A DNA stretch of 64,000 nucleotides. Origin: JBBQLG01 sp964251665. GTDB lineage: Bacteria; Bacteroidota; Bacteroidia; Cytophagales; Spirosomataceae. A program made the position numbers and the translations under genes. The notes beneath the pieces are model-generated. The model saw only the letters and a program-made list of their open reading frames with translations. It searched no databases and was not told where the DNA came from. Shown in pieces: positions 41,150 through 50,038 of this stretch. The stretch spans positions 50,661 through 114,660 of the forward strand of contig CAXUKO010000019.1 of assembly GCA_964251665.1 (NCBI GenBank), read 5' to 3'. The first letter of the stretch is position 1; each line of letters begins with the position of its first letter.

Positions 41150-43414
41150 ATGAATGTAACAGAACCTCGGCCCGTAGCCGAACCCGTAATTGACCTGGAG
41201 CAGGAACGTCAGGAAATTCTCAGGCGTTACCGCCGGTTATTGCGCGCTGCCAAACCCCTGCTGAAAGACGACGATGCCAAACTGATCAAGAAAGCGTTTA
41301 ACACCTCGGCCGAAGCGCATACGAACATGCGTCGGCGGTCGGGCGAACCGTATATCTATCACCCGCTGGCCGTAGCCCAGATTGCCGTTGAAGAAATCGG
41401 TTTAGGAACCACCGCTATCGTGTCTGCGCTGCTGCACGACGTAGTCGAAGATACCGATACCACCATCGCCGATATTGAGCGGCAGTTTGGCACCAAGATC
41501 GCCACCATTATCGATGGGCTGACCAAGATTTCGGGCATATTCGAGTACGGTACGTCGCAGCAGGCGGAGAACTTTCGAAAGATGCTGCTCACCCTCTCCG
41601 ACGACGTGCGGGTGATTCTGGTCAAACTGGCCGACCGGTTGCATAACATGCGGACGCTGGACTCCATGCCCCGCGACAAACAGTTAAAAATTGCGTCGGA
41701 GACGATCTACATCTATGCGCCCCTCGCCCACCGGCTGGGTCTGTACGCGATCAAGTCCGAACTGGAAGACCTGTATTTAAAATACGTTGAGCCGGAAGCC
41801 TACAAGGATATTGCCCGGAAACTCCGTGAAACCAAGGCCTCCCGCGACAAATTTATTGCTACGTTCATTAAGCCAATTGAGGACGACTTGCAGGAAACGG
41901 GCATTCCATACGTAGTTAAAGGGCGGCCCAAATCCATTTATTCGATCTGGACGAAACTTAACAAGAGCAAGAAACCATTCGAGGAAATCTATGACCTGTT
42001 TGCCGTTCGGGTGATCCTGAACGTACCAACGGAGGATGAAAAAGCGGCCTGCTGGCGAGCCTATTCTATCGTAACAGACCACTACAAACCTAACCCCGAC
42101 CGGCTGAAAGACTGGATTAGCACCCCCCGAACCAACGGCTACGAGTCGCTGCACACGACGGTGATGAGCAAAACCGGGCAGTGGGTAGAAGTACAGATTC
42201 GGACGCAGCGGATGAATGAGATTGCCGAGAAAGGCTATGCCGCGCACTGGAAGTACAAGGGTAACGACGTACAGACGGGCGCGGGTATTGAAACCTGGAT
42301 CAGTCAGGTACGGGAGATGCTCGAAACGTCAGACAAGGGCGATAAAACAGCCGCCGTCGAATTTCTGGACGATTTTCGGAGTAACCTCTACAGTGAAGAG
42401 GTCTTTGTTTTTACGCCAAAAGGCGACCTGAAAGTGCTGCAGCGGGGTGCTACCGCCCTTGATTTTGCGTTCGAGATCCATACGCAGATTGGTGCCCGGT
42501 GCATGGCGGCCAAAGTGAATCAGGTGCTGGTCCCCTTGAGCCACGTGCTGCACAATGGCGATCAGGTTGAGGTGATTACGTCCAACAAACAGAAACCTAA
42601 TGAAGACTGGCTGCGGTTTGTGGTGACGTCGAAGGCTAAAACCAAGATAAAAGACCTCATCAAAGAGGAGAATAAGCATTACATCACCGATGGCCGGGAG
42701 ATGGTGGCAAAGAAGTTGAAAACCCTGCGCGTGGAGCTGACGAACGAGGTCATTAACCAGTTGCGGGCGTATTTTGGCTCTAAAACCACCAATGACTTCT
42801 TTTATCGCGTTAGTAAAGGCCACATCGACGTAGCAGAACTCAAGAAGTTTAAAGCCGAACGGGACGCCCGCGAAAACCAGCAGAGCAAGCTTAATACCGA
42901 CACCATTCCCGATGGTAAAGCGTTCGAGAAAGAGCTTAAGAAGATTCACGGCGAACGAGCCGACGCCGATATGCTCCTCATCGGCGAGGACATGGACAAG
43001 ATCGACTACACCCTGGCAAAGTGCTGTAATCCCATTTCGGGCGATGATGTATTTGGCTTCGTGTCGATCAACGAAGGCATCAAAATTCACCGGGTTAGTT
43101 GCCCGAACGCCGTCGAACTGATGTCGAAACATGGTAACCGGGTGATTAAGGCCAAGTGGACATCCCAAAAAGATCTGGCGTTTCTGGCAGGTCTTCGCAT
43201 TATTGGTACTGACCGGGTTGGATTGATCAGCGACATGACGCGCATCATCAGCAATGAACTGCACATTAATATGCGCTCCGTTACCATCGATACGCAGGAC
43301 GGTGTGTTTGAGGGCAATATCAAATTATACGTACACGACACGGGTCATCTCGAAACGCTGATGCGCAAACTGGAACGGATTCAGGGCGTATTTGAAGTGG
43401 TCCGGTTTGACTGA
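41150..43414 (+). CDS. rel: Bifunctional (p)ppGpp synthetase/hydrolase, RelA/SpoT family
   Basis: 754 residues from the ATG at 41150 (an upstream TTG at 41087 is less likely). The hydrolase domain has His71, HDVVED at 96-101 and the other HD residues intact, so degradation activity is expected. The synthetase domain follows (GRPKSIYSIWTKL; YDLFAVRVIL; GYESLHTTVM), then the TGS domain (VFVFTPKGDLKVLQRGATALD), a zinc-finger-like CC in AKCCNPISGDD, and a carboxy-terminal ACT domain. As the only long Rel seen, it probably both makes and breaks the alarmone. It is followed by a 24-bp perfect hairpin. Confidence 0.96.
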   Translation: MNVTEPRPVAEPVIDLEQERQEILRRYRRLLRAAKPLLKDDDAKLIKKAFNTSAEAHTNMRRRSGEPYIYHPLAVAQIAVEEIGLGTTAIVSALLHDVVEDTDTTIADIERQFGTKIATIIDGLTKISGIFEYGTSQQAENFRKMLLTLSDDVRVILVKLADRLHNMRTLDSMPRDKQLKIASETIYIYAPLAHRLGLYAIKSELEDLYLKYVEPEAYKDIARKLRETKASRDKFIATFIKPIEDDLQETGIPYVVKGRPKSIYSIWTKLNKSKKPFEEIYDLFAVRVILNVPTEDEKAACWRAYSIVTDHYKPNPDRLKDWISTPRTNGYESLHTTVMSKTGQWVEVQIRTQRMNEIAEKGYAAHWKYKGNDVQTGAGIETWISQVREMLETSDKGDKTAAVEFLDDFRSNLYSEEVFVFTPKGDLKVLQRGATALDFAFEIHTQIGARCMAAKVNQVLVPLSHVLHNGDQVEVITSNKQKPNEDWLRFVVTSKAKTKIKDLIKEENKHYITDGREMVAKKLKTLRVELTNEVINQLRAYFGSKTTNDFFYRVSKGHIDVAELKKFKAERDARENQQSKLNTDTIPDGKAFEKELKKIHGERADADMLLIGEDMDKIDYTLAKCCNPISGDDVFGFVSINEGIKIHRVSCPNAVELMSKHGNRVIKAKWTSQKDLAFLAGLRIIGTDRVGLISDMTRIISNELHINMRSVTIDTQDGVFEGNIKLYVHDTGHLETLMRKLERIQGVFEVVRFD

Positions 43415-43418
43415 AAAA

Positions 43419-43470
43419 GTGTATTGTGAGCGGTGTCGGGTTCTCAAACCCGACACCGCTCACAATACAC
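43419..43470. terminator. Long perfect hairpin after rel
   Basis: The arms 43419-43442 and 43447-43470 are exact complements over 24 bp with a 4-base loop. No T run follows, so it may act as an mRNA-stabilising stem as well as a terminator. Confidence 0.7.
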
Positions 43471-43487
43471 CTTCAACTACAAACTAT

Positions 43488-43495
43488 TACCTTTG
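43488..43495 (+). promoter_or_regulatory. TAnnTTTG box just before the Fur-family gene
   Basis: TACCTTTG lies 4 bp before the ATG at 43500. If used as a -7 element, the transcript would start at or very near the start codon, giving a leaderless message. Confidence 0.35.
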
Positions 43496-43499
43496 CTTT

Positions 43500-44027
43500 A
43501 TGCAAGTTCCTCCACAAACCAATCTGGAATCGGCCCGGAGTATTTTCATGGCTTACCTTGAACGCAAGGGGCTGCGAAAAACACCGGAGCGATTTGCCAT
43601 TCTGGAAGAGATATACAACCGCAAAGACCACTTCGACGTGGATGAGTTGTATATCTCGATGAAGAATAAAAAGTACCGGGTTAGCCGCGCCACAGTGTAT
43701 AATACACTCGACGTGCTGGTCGATTGCGATTTAGTAACGAAGCATCAGTTTGGCCGTAACCTGGCGCAGTACGAAAAATCGTATGGCTACCGGCAGCATG
43801 ACCACCTGATCTGCACGGACTGCCATCAGGTAATGGAGTTCTGCGACCCCCGCATTGGTACCATCCAAAACATGGTGGGTGAGATGCTGAAGTTCAACGT
43901 GGTGCACCACTCCCTGATTTTTTACGGCAGTTGTAACCGGCAACCCTGCGAAAACCGCGAACGCATGGCGCACGGACAGGATACAGTGCGAGGTGCAGAC
44001 AGTCAGGTCGTGCAGAATCCGGTGTAA
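43500..44027 (+). CDS. Fur-family metal-responsive regulator
   Basis: 175 residues from the ATG at 43500; an earlier start at 43392 would run through the rel stop and hairpin. The winged-helix part has GLRKTPERFAILEEIY and YRVSRATVYNTLDVL. The metal-binding part has H100-D-H102 and Cys105-x2-Cys108 (HDHLICTDC), then Cys145 and Cys150 (CNRQPC), so a structural zinc site is likely. Whether it senses iron (Fur), peroxide (PerR) or zinc (Zur) cannot be read from this. The carboxy tail after residue 155 is longer than in E. coli Fur. Confidence 0.92.
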   Translation: MQVPPQTNLESARSIFMAYLERKGLRKTPERFAILEEIYNRKDHFDVDELYISMKNKKYRVSRATVYNTLDVLVDCDLVTKHQFGRNLAQYEKSYGYRQHDHLICTDCHQVMEFCDPRIGTIQNMVGEMLKFNVVHHSLIFYGSCNRQPCENRERMAHGQDTVRGADSQVVQNPV

Positions 44028-44049
44028 AATCCATCTGAATCTGATTCCT

Positions 44050-44277
44050 ATGAAAGCCTACAGTGAATTTGTCGATTACATCGTTACAGGCCTGTCGCCC
44101 GCGCAGGTGCTGGCCTTCCGGCCTTCCGAAGAAACCCGGGAACGGGTACGCTATTTATTATCGGCTGAAAAAAACGGTGAAATTACAACCGAAGAAGAGG
44201 CTGAGCTTGACGATTTTGAACAGTTTGAACACCTAATGCGTATGGCCAAAGCTCGCGCCAGTCAATATGGCGCGTGA
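44050..44277 (+). CDS. Small acidic helical protein paired with HNH nuclease
   Basis: 75 residues from the ATG at 44050 (MKAYSEFVDYIVTGLSPAQV). The middle reads LAFRPSEETRERVRYLL, and the acidic part ITTEEEAELDDFEQFEHLMRMAKARA is predicted helical. It ends 11 bp inside the HNH gene, so the two are translated together. I recall similar small proteins beside HNH genes in cyanobacteria and other Bacteroidota, but no function is known to me. An inhibitor or partner role is possible. Confidence 0.8.
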   Translation: MKAYSEFVDYIVTGLSPAQVLAFRPSEETRERVRYLLSAEKNGEITTEEEAELDDFEQFEHLMRMAKARASQYGA

Positions 44278-44674
44278 GAATAGCTACATTCAGGTTAAAC
44301 TACGTAATGAGGTAGCGCAGCGTGCCAGCTACAGCTGCGAATACTGTCTCCTAGACGAAGTTAAAACGGGTTTGTTTTGTGAAGTCGACCATGTAATTGG
44401 TGTTAAACATGGCGGTCCAACAGAGATCAATAATTTAGCGTATGCCTGCTTTAACTGCAATCGAAACAAAGGCAGCGATTTGGCCTCAATCGATTGGGAT
44501 ACGGAAGAAATAGTACGTTTTTACAATCCGCGTTCGGATATTTGGGCAGAGCATTTCCGATTTGATCGATACGCAATTCTGCCAACTACTCAAATCGGCA
44601 AGGTAACCCAAACTATCCTTCGCTTCAACGATCCAAAGCGTTTGATGGAACGTGACCCAAATTCATTCATATAA
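44267..44674 (+). CDS. HNH endonuclease family protein
   Basis: 135 residues with a compact HNH fold: Cys24-x2-Cys27 (CEYC), Asp41-His42 in CEVDHVIGVKHGG, Asn56 (INNLAYAC) and Cys61-x2-Cys64 with Lys68 (CFNCNRNKG). All catalytic and zinc positions are present, so it should be active on DNA. There is no specificity domain. It overlaps the small gene before it by 11 bp and shares one base with the purA start, so the three genes form one tight unit. Confidence 0.88.
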   Translation: MARENSYIQVKLRNEVAQRASYSCEYCLLDEVKTGLFCEVDHVIGVKHGGPTEINNLAYACFNCNRNKGSDLASIDWDTEEIVRFYNPRSDIWAEHFRFDRYAILPTTQIGKVTQTILRFNDPKRLMERDPNSFI

Positions 44675-45966
44675 TGGTAGACGTATTATTAGGCCTCCAG
44701 TGGGGCGACGAAGGGAAAGGCAAAATTGTGGACGTGTTAGCCCCACAGTATCAGGTAGTAGCCCGGTTTCAGGGTGGCCCCAATGCTGGCCATACACTTG
44801 AATTCGACGGATTTAAACACGTACTGCACCAGATTCCGTCCGGTATTTTCCGGCCCGAGATTCTCAACATCATCGGTAATGGCGTGGTGCTGGACCCGAT
44901 TGTGTTCCGTAAAGAGATTGACGGTCTGGCCAAGTACAAACTTGACCTGAACGGTAATTTGTTGATTTCCAAGAAGGCTTCCATCATTATCCCGACGCAC
45001 CGTCTGCTGGATGCCGCCACAGAACAGGCCAAAGGAGAGTCAAAAATTGGCTCCACCCTGCGCGGTATCGGCCCGACGTATCAGGATAAAGTAGCCCGGC
45101 AGGGCCTGCGGGTGGGTGATATTCTGTCGCCTAATTTTAGGCAGAAGTATGACAAATTGGTGGCTATCCACAAAACGACACTCGACCACTACGGGTTTGA
45201 TTATGCCTCGGCGTTACCACAGGCCGAAGCCGATTTCTTCTCGGCTGTGGAATTTATGAAAGGCTTTCAGCTCACTGACAGCGAATACGAAATGCAGGAT
45301 GCTCTGGCCAGTAACAAACGCGTTCTGGCCGAAGGCGCACAGGGTTCACTGCTGGATATTGACTTCGGTTCTTACCCATTTGTAACCAGTTCGAGCACCA
45401 TGACGGCGGGAGCCTCCACCGGTCTGGGCGTTTCACCCCGACAGATTGGCGAAGTGTATGGGATCTTTAAAGCCTATTGCACCCGTGTGGGTAGCGGCCC
45501 CTTCCCTACCGAACTGCTCGAAGAAACGGGTGAGCTGATGCGGAAAGAAGGCCGCGAATTCGGGGCTACTACGGGTCGGCCGCGCCGGTGCGGCTGGCTG
45601 GATTTACCCGCCCTGAAATACGCCATCATGCTGACAGGAGCTACGCAGCTGGTGATGATGAAGGTCGACGTACTGAATATTTTCGAGACAATCAATATCT
45701 GTACGCACTACCAACTGGCAGATGGATCGGTGTCAGACCGGTTACCTTATGACCTCTGCGATACGACCGTAACGCCGGTTTACAAAGTCTTTAAAGGCTG
45801 GCAGACCGACTTAGGCGCCTTCCATACCTACGACGAACTACCCGCCGAACTGGCCGCTTATATCTCATTTCTGGAAGAAGAGCTCAATCTGCCGATTAGC
45901 TTTATCTCGACCGGCCCCGACCGCGAAGCCATTATTCATCGGCAGGCAACGGGAGAACTGGCGTAA
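44674..45966 (+). CDS. purA: Adenylosuccinate synthetase
   Basis: 430 residues. It joins IMP and aspartate using GTP, the first committed step to AMP. Visible: the GTP loop GDEGKGK (11-17), GGPNAGHT, the switch region GIGPTYQDKVAR, TMTAGASTGLG and GATTGRPRRCGWLD. The length is normal. The start is fixed by the motif position and overlaps the HNH stop as TAATG, so at least part of its transcription comes through the HNH pair. Confidence 0.97.
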   Translation: MVDVLLGLQWGDEGKGKIVDVLAPQYQVVARFQGGPNAGHTLEFDGFKHVLHQIPSGIFRPEILNIIGNGVVLDPIVFRKEIDGLAKYKLDLNGNLLISKKASIIIPTHRLLDAATEQAKGESKIGSTLRGIGPTYQDKVARQGLRVGDILSPNFRQKYDKLVAIHKTTLDHYGFDYASALPQAEADFFSAVEFMKGFQLTDSEYEMQDALASNKRVLAEGAQGSLLDIDFGSYPFVTSSSTMTAGASTGLGVSPRQIGEVYGIFKAYCTRVGSGPFPTELLEETGELMRKEGREFGATTGRPRRCGWLDLPALKYAIMLTGATQLVMMKVDVLNIFETINICTHYQLADGSVSDRLPYDLCDTTVTPVYKVFKGWQTDLGAFHTYDELPAELAAYISFLEEELNLPISFISTGPDREAIIHRQATGELA

Positions 45967-45969
45967 ATT

Positions 45970-46050
45970 GGTAAGTAAGTTGGTAAGTCAGTAAGTGGTA
46001 GGGAGCAAGCAGCTTAACTTACCGCTTACTGACTTACCAACTTACTTACC
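45970..46050. terminator. Long perfect hairpin between convergent purA and YitT genes
   Basis: The arms 45970-45995 and 46025-46050 match exactly over 26 bp and are made of repeated GGTAAGT / ACTTACC units. It lies between two converging stops. Confidence 0.7.
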
Positions 46051-46060
46051 TACCAGCTTA

Positions 46061-46933
46061 TCAATGCATCGGCAGACTCTTCACCTTGCCGCCTTTTATG
46101 TTGTCTACGCCGTACTGAGCCACAAACGCGTATTCGTCGATCTCCTCGATCAGGTTCATGAGTCGGCTTAATTCGAGCCGGGTCACCACGACCCAGAGTA
46201 CATTAGTGCCATCCTGCAAATGGCCCCGCTTACCATAGCCTTTTTCGCCCTTCAGAACCGTAACGCCCCAACCATTTTCCATAATTACATCCTTGAGCTG
46301 CGTGTGCAAGGGGGAAATGATCAGTACAGCCGTGTACTGTTCAATGCCATGAATGAGGAAGTCGACGGTTTTTGAGGCAGCAAAGTAGGTAATCATCGAA
46401 TATAATGCGGATTCAATACTCAGGAAGAAAGCGGCTGCCCCGAAAATAACCACGTTGAGCAACATAATCACATCACCCACCTTGAGTAGTGGATTGCTGC
46501 GACTGATAAGCAGCGCGGCTACTTCAGTTCCATCCAGCACGGCTCCACCCCGCATAGCCAATCCAATGCCAGCACCGATGAAAAAACCGCCAAAAACAGC
46601 GGTTAACAATAAATCGGGGGTCACATCAGGATACGGAATAACGGCCAGTGCAATGGATAAACCAACAATAGACAGGATACTTTTAAGCGCAAACGACTGC
46701 CCAATCCGCCGATAGCCCAGCGCGACAAACGGCAGATTTATGACCAGAATTAAGATCGATAAGGGCCAGCCCGTTGTGTTGGCAATGAGCATGGAGATCC
46801 CCGTCACCCCGCCGTCGATGAAGTGGCTTGATAGCAGAAACCCCTTCAAGCCCAAACCGGCGCACAAAATACCAGCCAGGATGAAAGCGATATCTTTGGC
46901 GATACGCAAAGGCGGAGATAGTCGATTCGGCAT
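46061..46933 (-). CDS. YitT-family membrane protein (DUF161-DUF2179)
   Basis: 290 residues: about five to six membrane helices over residues 12-185 with the family pattern GLKGFLLSSHFIDGGVTGIS and GTEVAALLIS, then a soluble carboxy-terminal DUF2179 domain (GVTVLKGEKGYGKRG ... VLWVVVTRLELSRL). The family is common in Bacteroidota and Firmicutes; the transported solute, if any, is unknown. It stands alone, converging with purA. Confidence 0.88.
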   Translation of the reverse strand: MPNRLSPPLRIAKDIAFILAGILCAGLGLKGFLLSSHFIDGGVTGISMLIANTTGWPLSILILVINLPFVALGYRRIGQSFALKSILSIVGLSIALAVIPYPDVTPDLLLTAVFGGFFIGAGIGLAMRGGAVLDGTEVAALLISRSNPLLKVGDVIMLLNVVIFGAAAFFLSIESALYSMITYFAASKTVDFLIHGIEQYTAVLIISPLHTQLKDVIMENGWGVTVLKGEKGYGKRGHLQDGTNVLWVVVTRLELSRLMNLIEEIDEYAFVAQYGVDNIKGGKVKSLPMH

Positions 46934-47063
46934 TTTATAATGGTTTAACGAGTGAGTCCGGCGAATTTAGCAACTCCCCCGGGTATTGTTAACTTGCAGC
47001 CGACACCCTATTGTGTTACGAGCAAGCCGCCGGTGGGTTGTAGTTTATAACTTAGGAACGTAT

Positions 47064-47327
47064 ATGAAGCAGGAAAGAGGGATTCAGGTTGCGCTGATCG
47101 AAGGCGAAAAAACCATTCTGGAAACCGCCGTATTTGGCTGTCCATCCTATAAAGAAGGTGACGAAATTTCGCTGGTAACCGGCTACCGGCGCGGCATTCA
47201 TCCCAGCAAGCTCCCTGTGACTAAATACCGGGTCGTCAGCCTGACGCACCTGATTCGGCGTGTAGAGCAGCCACATGAGGTAATGCGCTACGAAGTCTGT
47301 TTACAGGTGCAGGTCGAAACAATTTAG
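47064..47327 (+). CDS. Small hypothetical protein upstream of LysR gene
   Basis: 87 residues from the ATG at 47064; an earlier frame start at 46986 is less likely. It is rich in beta strands (GIQVALIEGEKTILETAVFG; GDEISLVTGYRRG; YEVCLQVQVETI) with no helix-rich or membrane part. I do not recognise the family. It ends 5 bp before the LysR gene and is probably co-transcribed with it. Confidence 0.7.
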   Translation: MKQERGIQVALIEGEKTILETAVFGCPSYKEGDEISLVTGYRRGIHPSKLPVTKYRVVSLTHLIRRVEQPHEVMRYEVCLQVQVETI

Positions 47328-47332
47328 ATGGT

Positions 47333-48232
47333 ATGCTCGATTTCAGACTGCGCGTATTTCAGGCGGTAGCCCGTAAATTAAGCTTCACCAAAGCGGCTAA
47401 TGAGTTGTATATCAGTCAACCCGCCATTACGCGCCACGTACGCGAACTGGAAGGCGAACTGGGCTTACGGTTATTCGAGCGCAAGGGAAACTCCATTGAA
47501 CTGACACCGGCCGGCGCGTTACTGCTTCAGCACGCCGATGCTACGGAAAACCTCTGGCGCGATACGGCTTTTAAGCTTAGCACGCTTAAGAATCAGTTGG
47601 CGGGCACCCTGCGACTGGGTGCCAGTACGACCAACGCGCAATATGTGCTTCCCCCGGTGCTGGCCCGGTATCACCAGCAGTTTCCTGATGTAACGGTGAG
47701 TCTGCTGAACGGCAATACCGAACAGATTGAACAGTCGTTGCTGAATAAACAGATCGACCTGGGCCTGATTGAAGGGGCCGGCCGCCATCCCGAACTGACA
47801 TACACCGAATTTTTACAGGACGAAATTGTAGCCGTAGCCAACACAAAAAGCGTTCTGGCGAAATACGATGAGTTGACATTGGCCGAACTAAAAACCATTC
47901 CCTTAGTGCTCCGCGAGCCGGGTTCGGGTACGCTGCAGATTATTCAGCGGGCTTTGCAGGAACAGCATATTCGGCTTAGCGATTTAACCGTAGCGATGCA
48001 TCTTGGCAGCACCGAAGGAATCAAAACGTACCTCGACCATGCCGACTGTCTGGCGTTTATATCGCTCTCGGCGGTGTTGAAAGAGATTCAGGCGGGGTGG
48101 TTGAAAGTCATTGATCTGCCCGAGGTAGACATGAGCCGTGTCTTCTGTTTTATCCAGCCTGTAGGACCGGTCGATGAGCTATCGGCCTCATTCATGCGGT
48201 TTACCCAGCACTTTTATAACCGAAAGTTATGA
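47333..48232 (+). CDS. LysR-family transcriptional regulator
   Basis: 299 residues. The winged helix-turn-helix (1-60) reads LSFTKAANELYISQPAITRHV and LGLRLFERKGNSIELTPAG. The effector-binding half (about 90-295) has the LRLGASTTNAQYVLPPVLARY start and LREPGSGT motif seen in LysR members that respond to sulfur compounds and related signals. The next gene in the same direction is a sulfite dehydrogenase, so a role in sulfur oxidation control is a fair guess, not shown. Confidence 0.92.
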   Translation: MLDFRLRVFQAVARKLSFTKAANELYISQPAITRHVRELEGELGLRLFERKGNSIELTPAGALLLQHADATENLWRDTAFKLSTLKNQLAGTLRLGASTTNAQYVLPPVLARYHQQFPDVTVSLLNGNTEQIEQSLLNKQIDLGLIEGAGRHPELTYTEFLQDEIVAVANTKSVLAKYDELTLAELKTIPLVLREPGSGTLQIIQRALQEQHIRLSDLTVAMHLGSTEGIKTYLDHADCLAFISLSAVLKEIQAGWLKVIDLPEVDMSRVFCFIQPVGPVDELSASFMRFTQHFYNRKL

Positions 48233-48374
48233 GTAATTCACAAATATGATTGGCAGCTATCAGGCGTTACGGCTATGTTTGTAGTAGTCCTTGACGCTGG
48301 CTACTCTACTACACTTACCAGTTGCATGGCCGTATAAAAACCGGCATCTTTAACCTCTATTTGCTCACTATTCT

Positions 48375-49619
48375 ATGCCTGCTCAACCAAACCGGAGTCC
48401 ATTTGACCGACGGGGTTTCCTGAAAAAATCAACCCTGGCTTCCATGGCGGCCCTGCTGGGAACGGAAATTGTTTTTGCGAATCAATTGCCGAAAAACTAC
48501 CTGCCACTGGCCTTTAGTGTGGAGCCGAATCCAATGGTCACCAAGCATAAAGACCTTGTTGTGCTGAATGACAAGCCCTGGAATGTAGAAACCCCCGCGC
48601 ATCTGCTTGATGATGCCGTGACGCCCGCCGACAAGATGTTTATCCGCAACAATGGTCTCATCCCCGAAACAGTCGATCCGGCTTCGTGGACGTTAACCAT
48701 CAACGGCGAGTCGGTAAAGGCACCAAAGACCTATAAACTGAGCGACCTGAAGACCAAATTCAAAACCTATACCTACCAGTTAGTACTCGAATGCGCTGGA
48801 AACGGGCGGGCGGGTTACTTCCCCAAAACGGCGGGTAACCAATGGACTGAAGGCGGTGTTAGCTGCGCCGAATGGACCGGTGTTCGGTTGAAAGACATTC
48901 TGGCTGATGTGGGGGTAAAAGACGACGCTGTCTATATCGGCTATTACGGCAAAGACCTGCACCTGAGTCAGGACCCAAAACTGTCGCCGATCTCGCGCGG
49001 TGTGCCGATGCGCAAAGCCCTCGAAGACGAAACACTGGTGGCCTGGGCTATGAACGGTCAGCCGATTCCGCTCACTAACGGAGCCCCATTGCGCTTAGTT
49101 ATTGGCGGCTGGCCAGCCTCCGTATCGGGTAAATGGCTGCACACAATCTCAGTACGGAATAAGGTACACGACGGCGTAAAAATGACCGGCAAAAGCTATA
49201 AGCTACCGATCTACCCCGTTGAACCGGGTCAGGACCCGCCGGAAAGTGACTTCAAAATTATTGAGTCGATGCCCGTAAAGTCGTTGATAACGTTTCCTAA
49301 AACGGGATTGCAACTGCCAACGGGCCAATCGTTAACGCTGCGCGGTCACGCCTGGGCAGGTGATCGGTCTGTAAAAGTGGTACAGATTTCCCATGATTTC
49401 GGGGCAACCTGGCAATCGGCTGATCTTAAACCCGGCCGTAATCGACTGGCGTGGCAGCAGTGGTCGGCGCAGGTAAAGCTACCGCAGAAAGGCTACTACG
49501 AAATCTGGGCGCGGGCCACCGATGATGCAGGCATCTCCCAGCCAATGGTGATGCCACAATGGAATCCCGAAGGCTATTGCAACAATGCCTGCCATCGCAT
49601 TGCGGTAAAACTGGTTTAG
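48375..49619 (+). CDS. Molybdopterin sulfite dehydrogenase, SorA/SoxC type
   Basis: 414 residues with a twin-arginine signal (DRRGFLKKS at about 10-18), so it is exported folded with its cofactor. The molybdopterin domain has Cys140 in LVLECAGNGR, the ligand to molybdenum. The carboxy-terminal Mo-co dimerisation domain follows (GHAWAGDRSVKVVQISHDFG). The family oxidises sulfite to sulfate in the periplasm. The next gene, 9 bp on, encodes a c-type cytochrome that would take the electrons, as in SorAB. Confidence 0.9.
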   Translation: MPAQPNRSPFDRRGFLKKSTLASMAALLGTEIVFANQLPKNYLPLAFSVEPNPMVTKHKDLVVLNDKPWNVETPAHLLDDAVTPADKMFIRNNGLIPETVDPASWTLTINGESVKAPKTYKLSDLKTKFKTYTYQLVLECAGNGRAGYFPKTAGNQWTEGGVSCAEWTGVRLKDILADVGVKDDAVYIGYYGKDLHLSQDPKLSPISRGVPMRKALEDETLVAWAMNGQPIPLTNGAPLRLVIGGWPASVSGKWLHTISVRNKVHDGVKMTGKSYKLPIYPVEPGQDPPESDFKIIESMPVKSLITFPKTGLQLPTGQSLTLRGHAWAGDRSVKVVQISHDFGATWQSADLKPGRNRLAWQQWSAQVKLPQKGYYEIWARATDDAGISQPMVMPQWNPEGYCNNACHRIAVKLV

Positions 49620-49628
49620 ACAAGCAAC

Positions 49629-50018
49629 ATGAGAACGATACTGCTTTTACTGATGAGTGGCTGCTGCATGGCGCTTATCAATCACACAGATAACCCGGCT
49701 CCAAGGCTACTTACACTGGCTTCGTCGGTTCAGGATACATTGGATACTGAAACCGGCTTAGTAATCGACAACCAGTTAACGATGGTGAAAGCCCAATGCA
49801 CGGGTTGTCATTCGAGTAAGTTAATTTTACAGAACCGCTTCACCCGCGATGGCTGGAAGGAAAAAATCCGCTGGATGCAGCGCACCCAGAAATTGTGGGA
49901 TCTGGGTGAGGCAGAACCGGTTGTGCTCGATTACCTCACCAAACATTACGGTCCGCTACCCAGCCATTTCGATGGTCGCCGGATGCCGCTGACCGGTGTG
50001 AAATGGCATAGTAAATAA
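49629..50018 (+). CDS. Small exported c-type cytochrome (SorB-like)
   Basis: 129 residues: a hydrophobic signal peptide (about 1-20), then a single haem motif CTGCH near residues 56-60, followed by the helix with RDGWKEKIRWMQRTQKLW and a short end (VLDYLTKHYGPLP). The Met near position 74-75 is a possible axial ligand (IRWMQ). It overlaps in context with the molybdopterin enzyme directly upstream and likely accepts its electrons. Confidence 0.88.
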   Translation: MRTILLLLMSGCCMALINHTDNPAPRLLTLASSVQDTLDTETGLVIDNQLTMVKAQCTGCHSSKLILQNRFTRDGWKEKIRWMQRTQKLWDLGEAEPVVLDYLTKHYGPLPSHFDGRRMPLTGVKWHSK

Positions 50019-50038
50019 GTCGTTACGTTGTTCCTGTT

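Noticed and set aside
42329..43264. A 311-codon open frame on the minus strand opposite rel
   Set aside because: The rel protein is complete and conserved over this stretch; the reverse frame has no motif.
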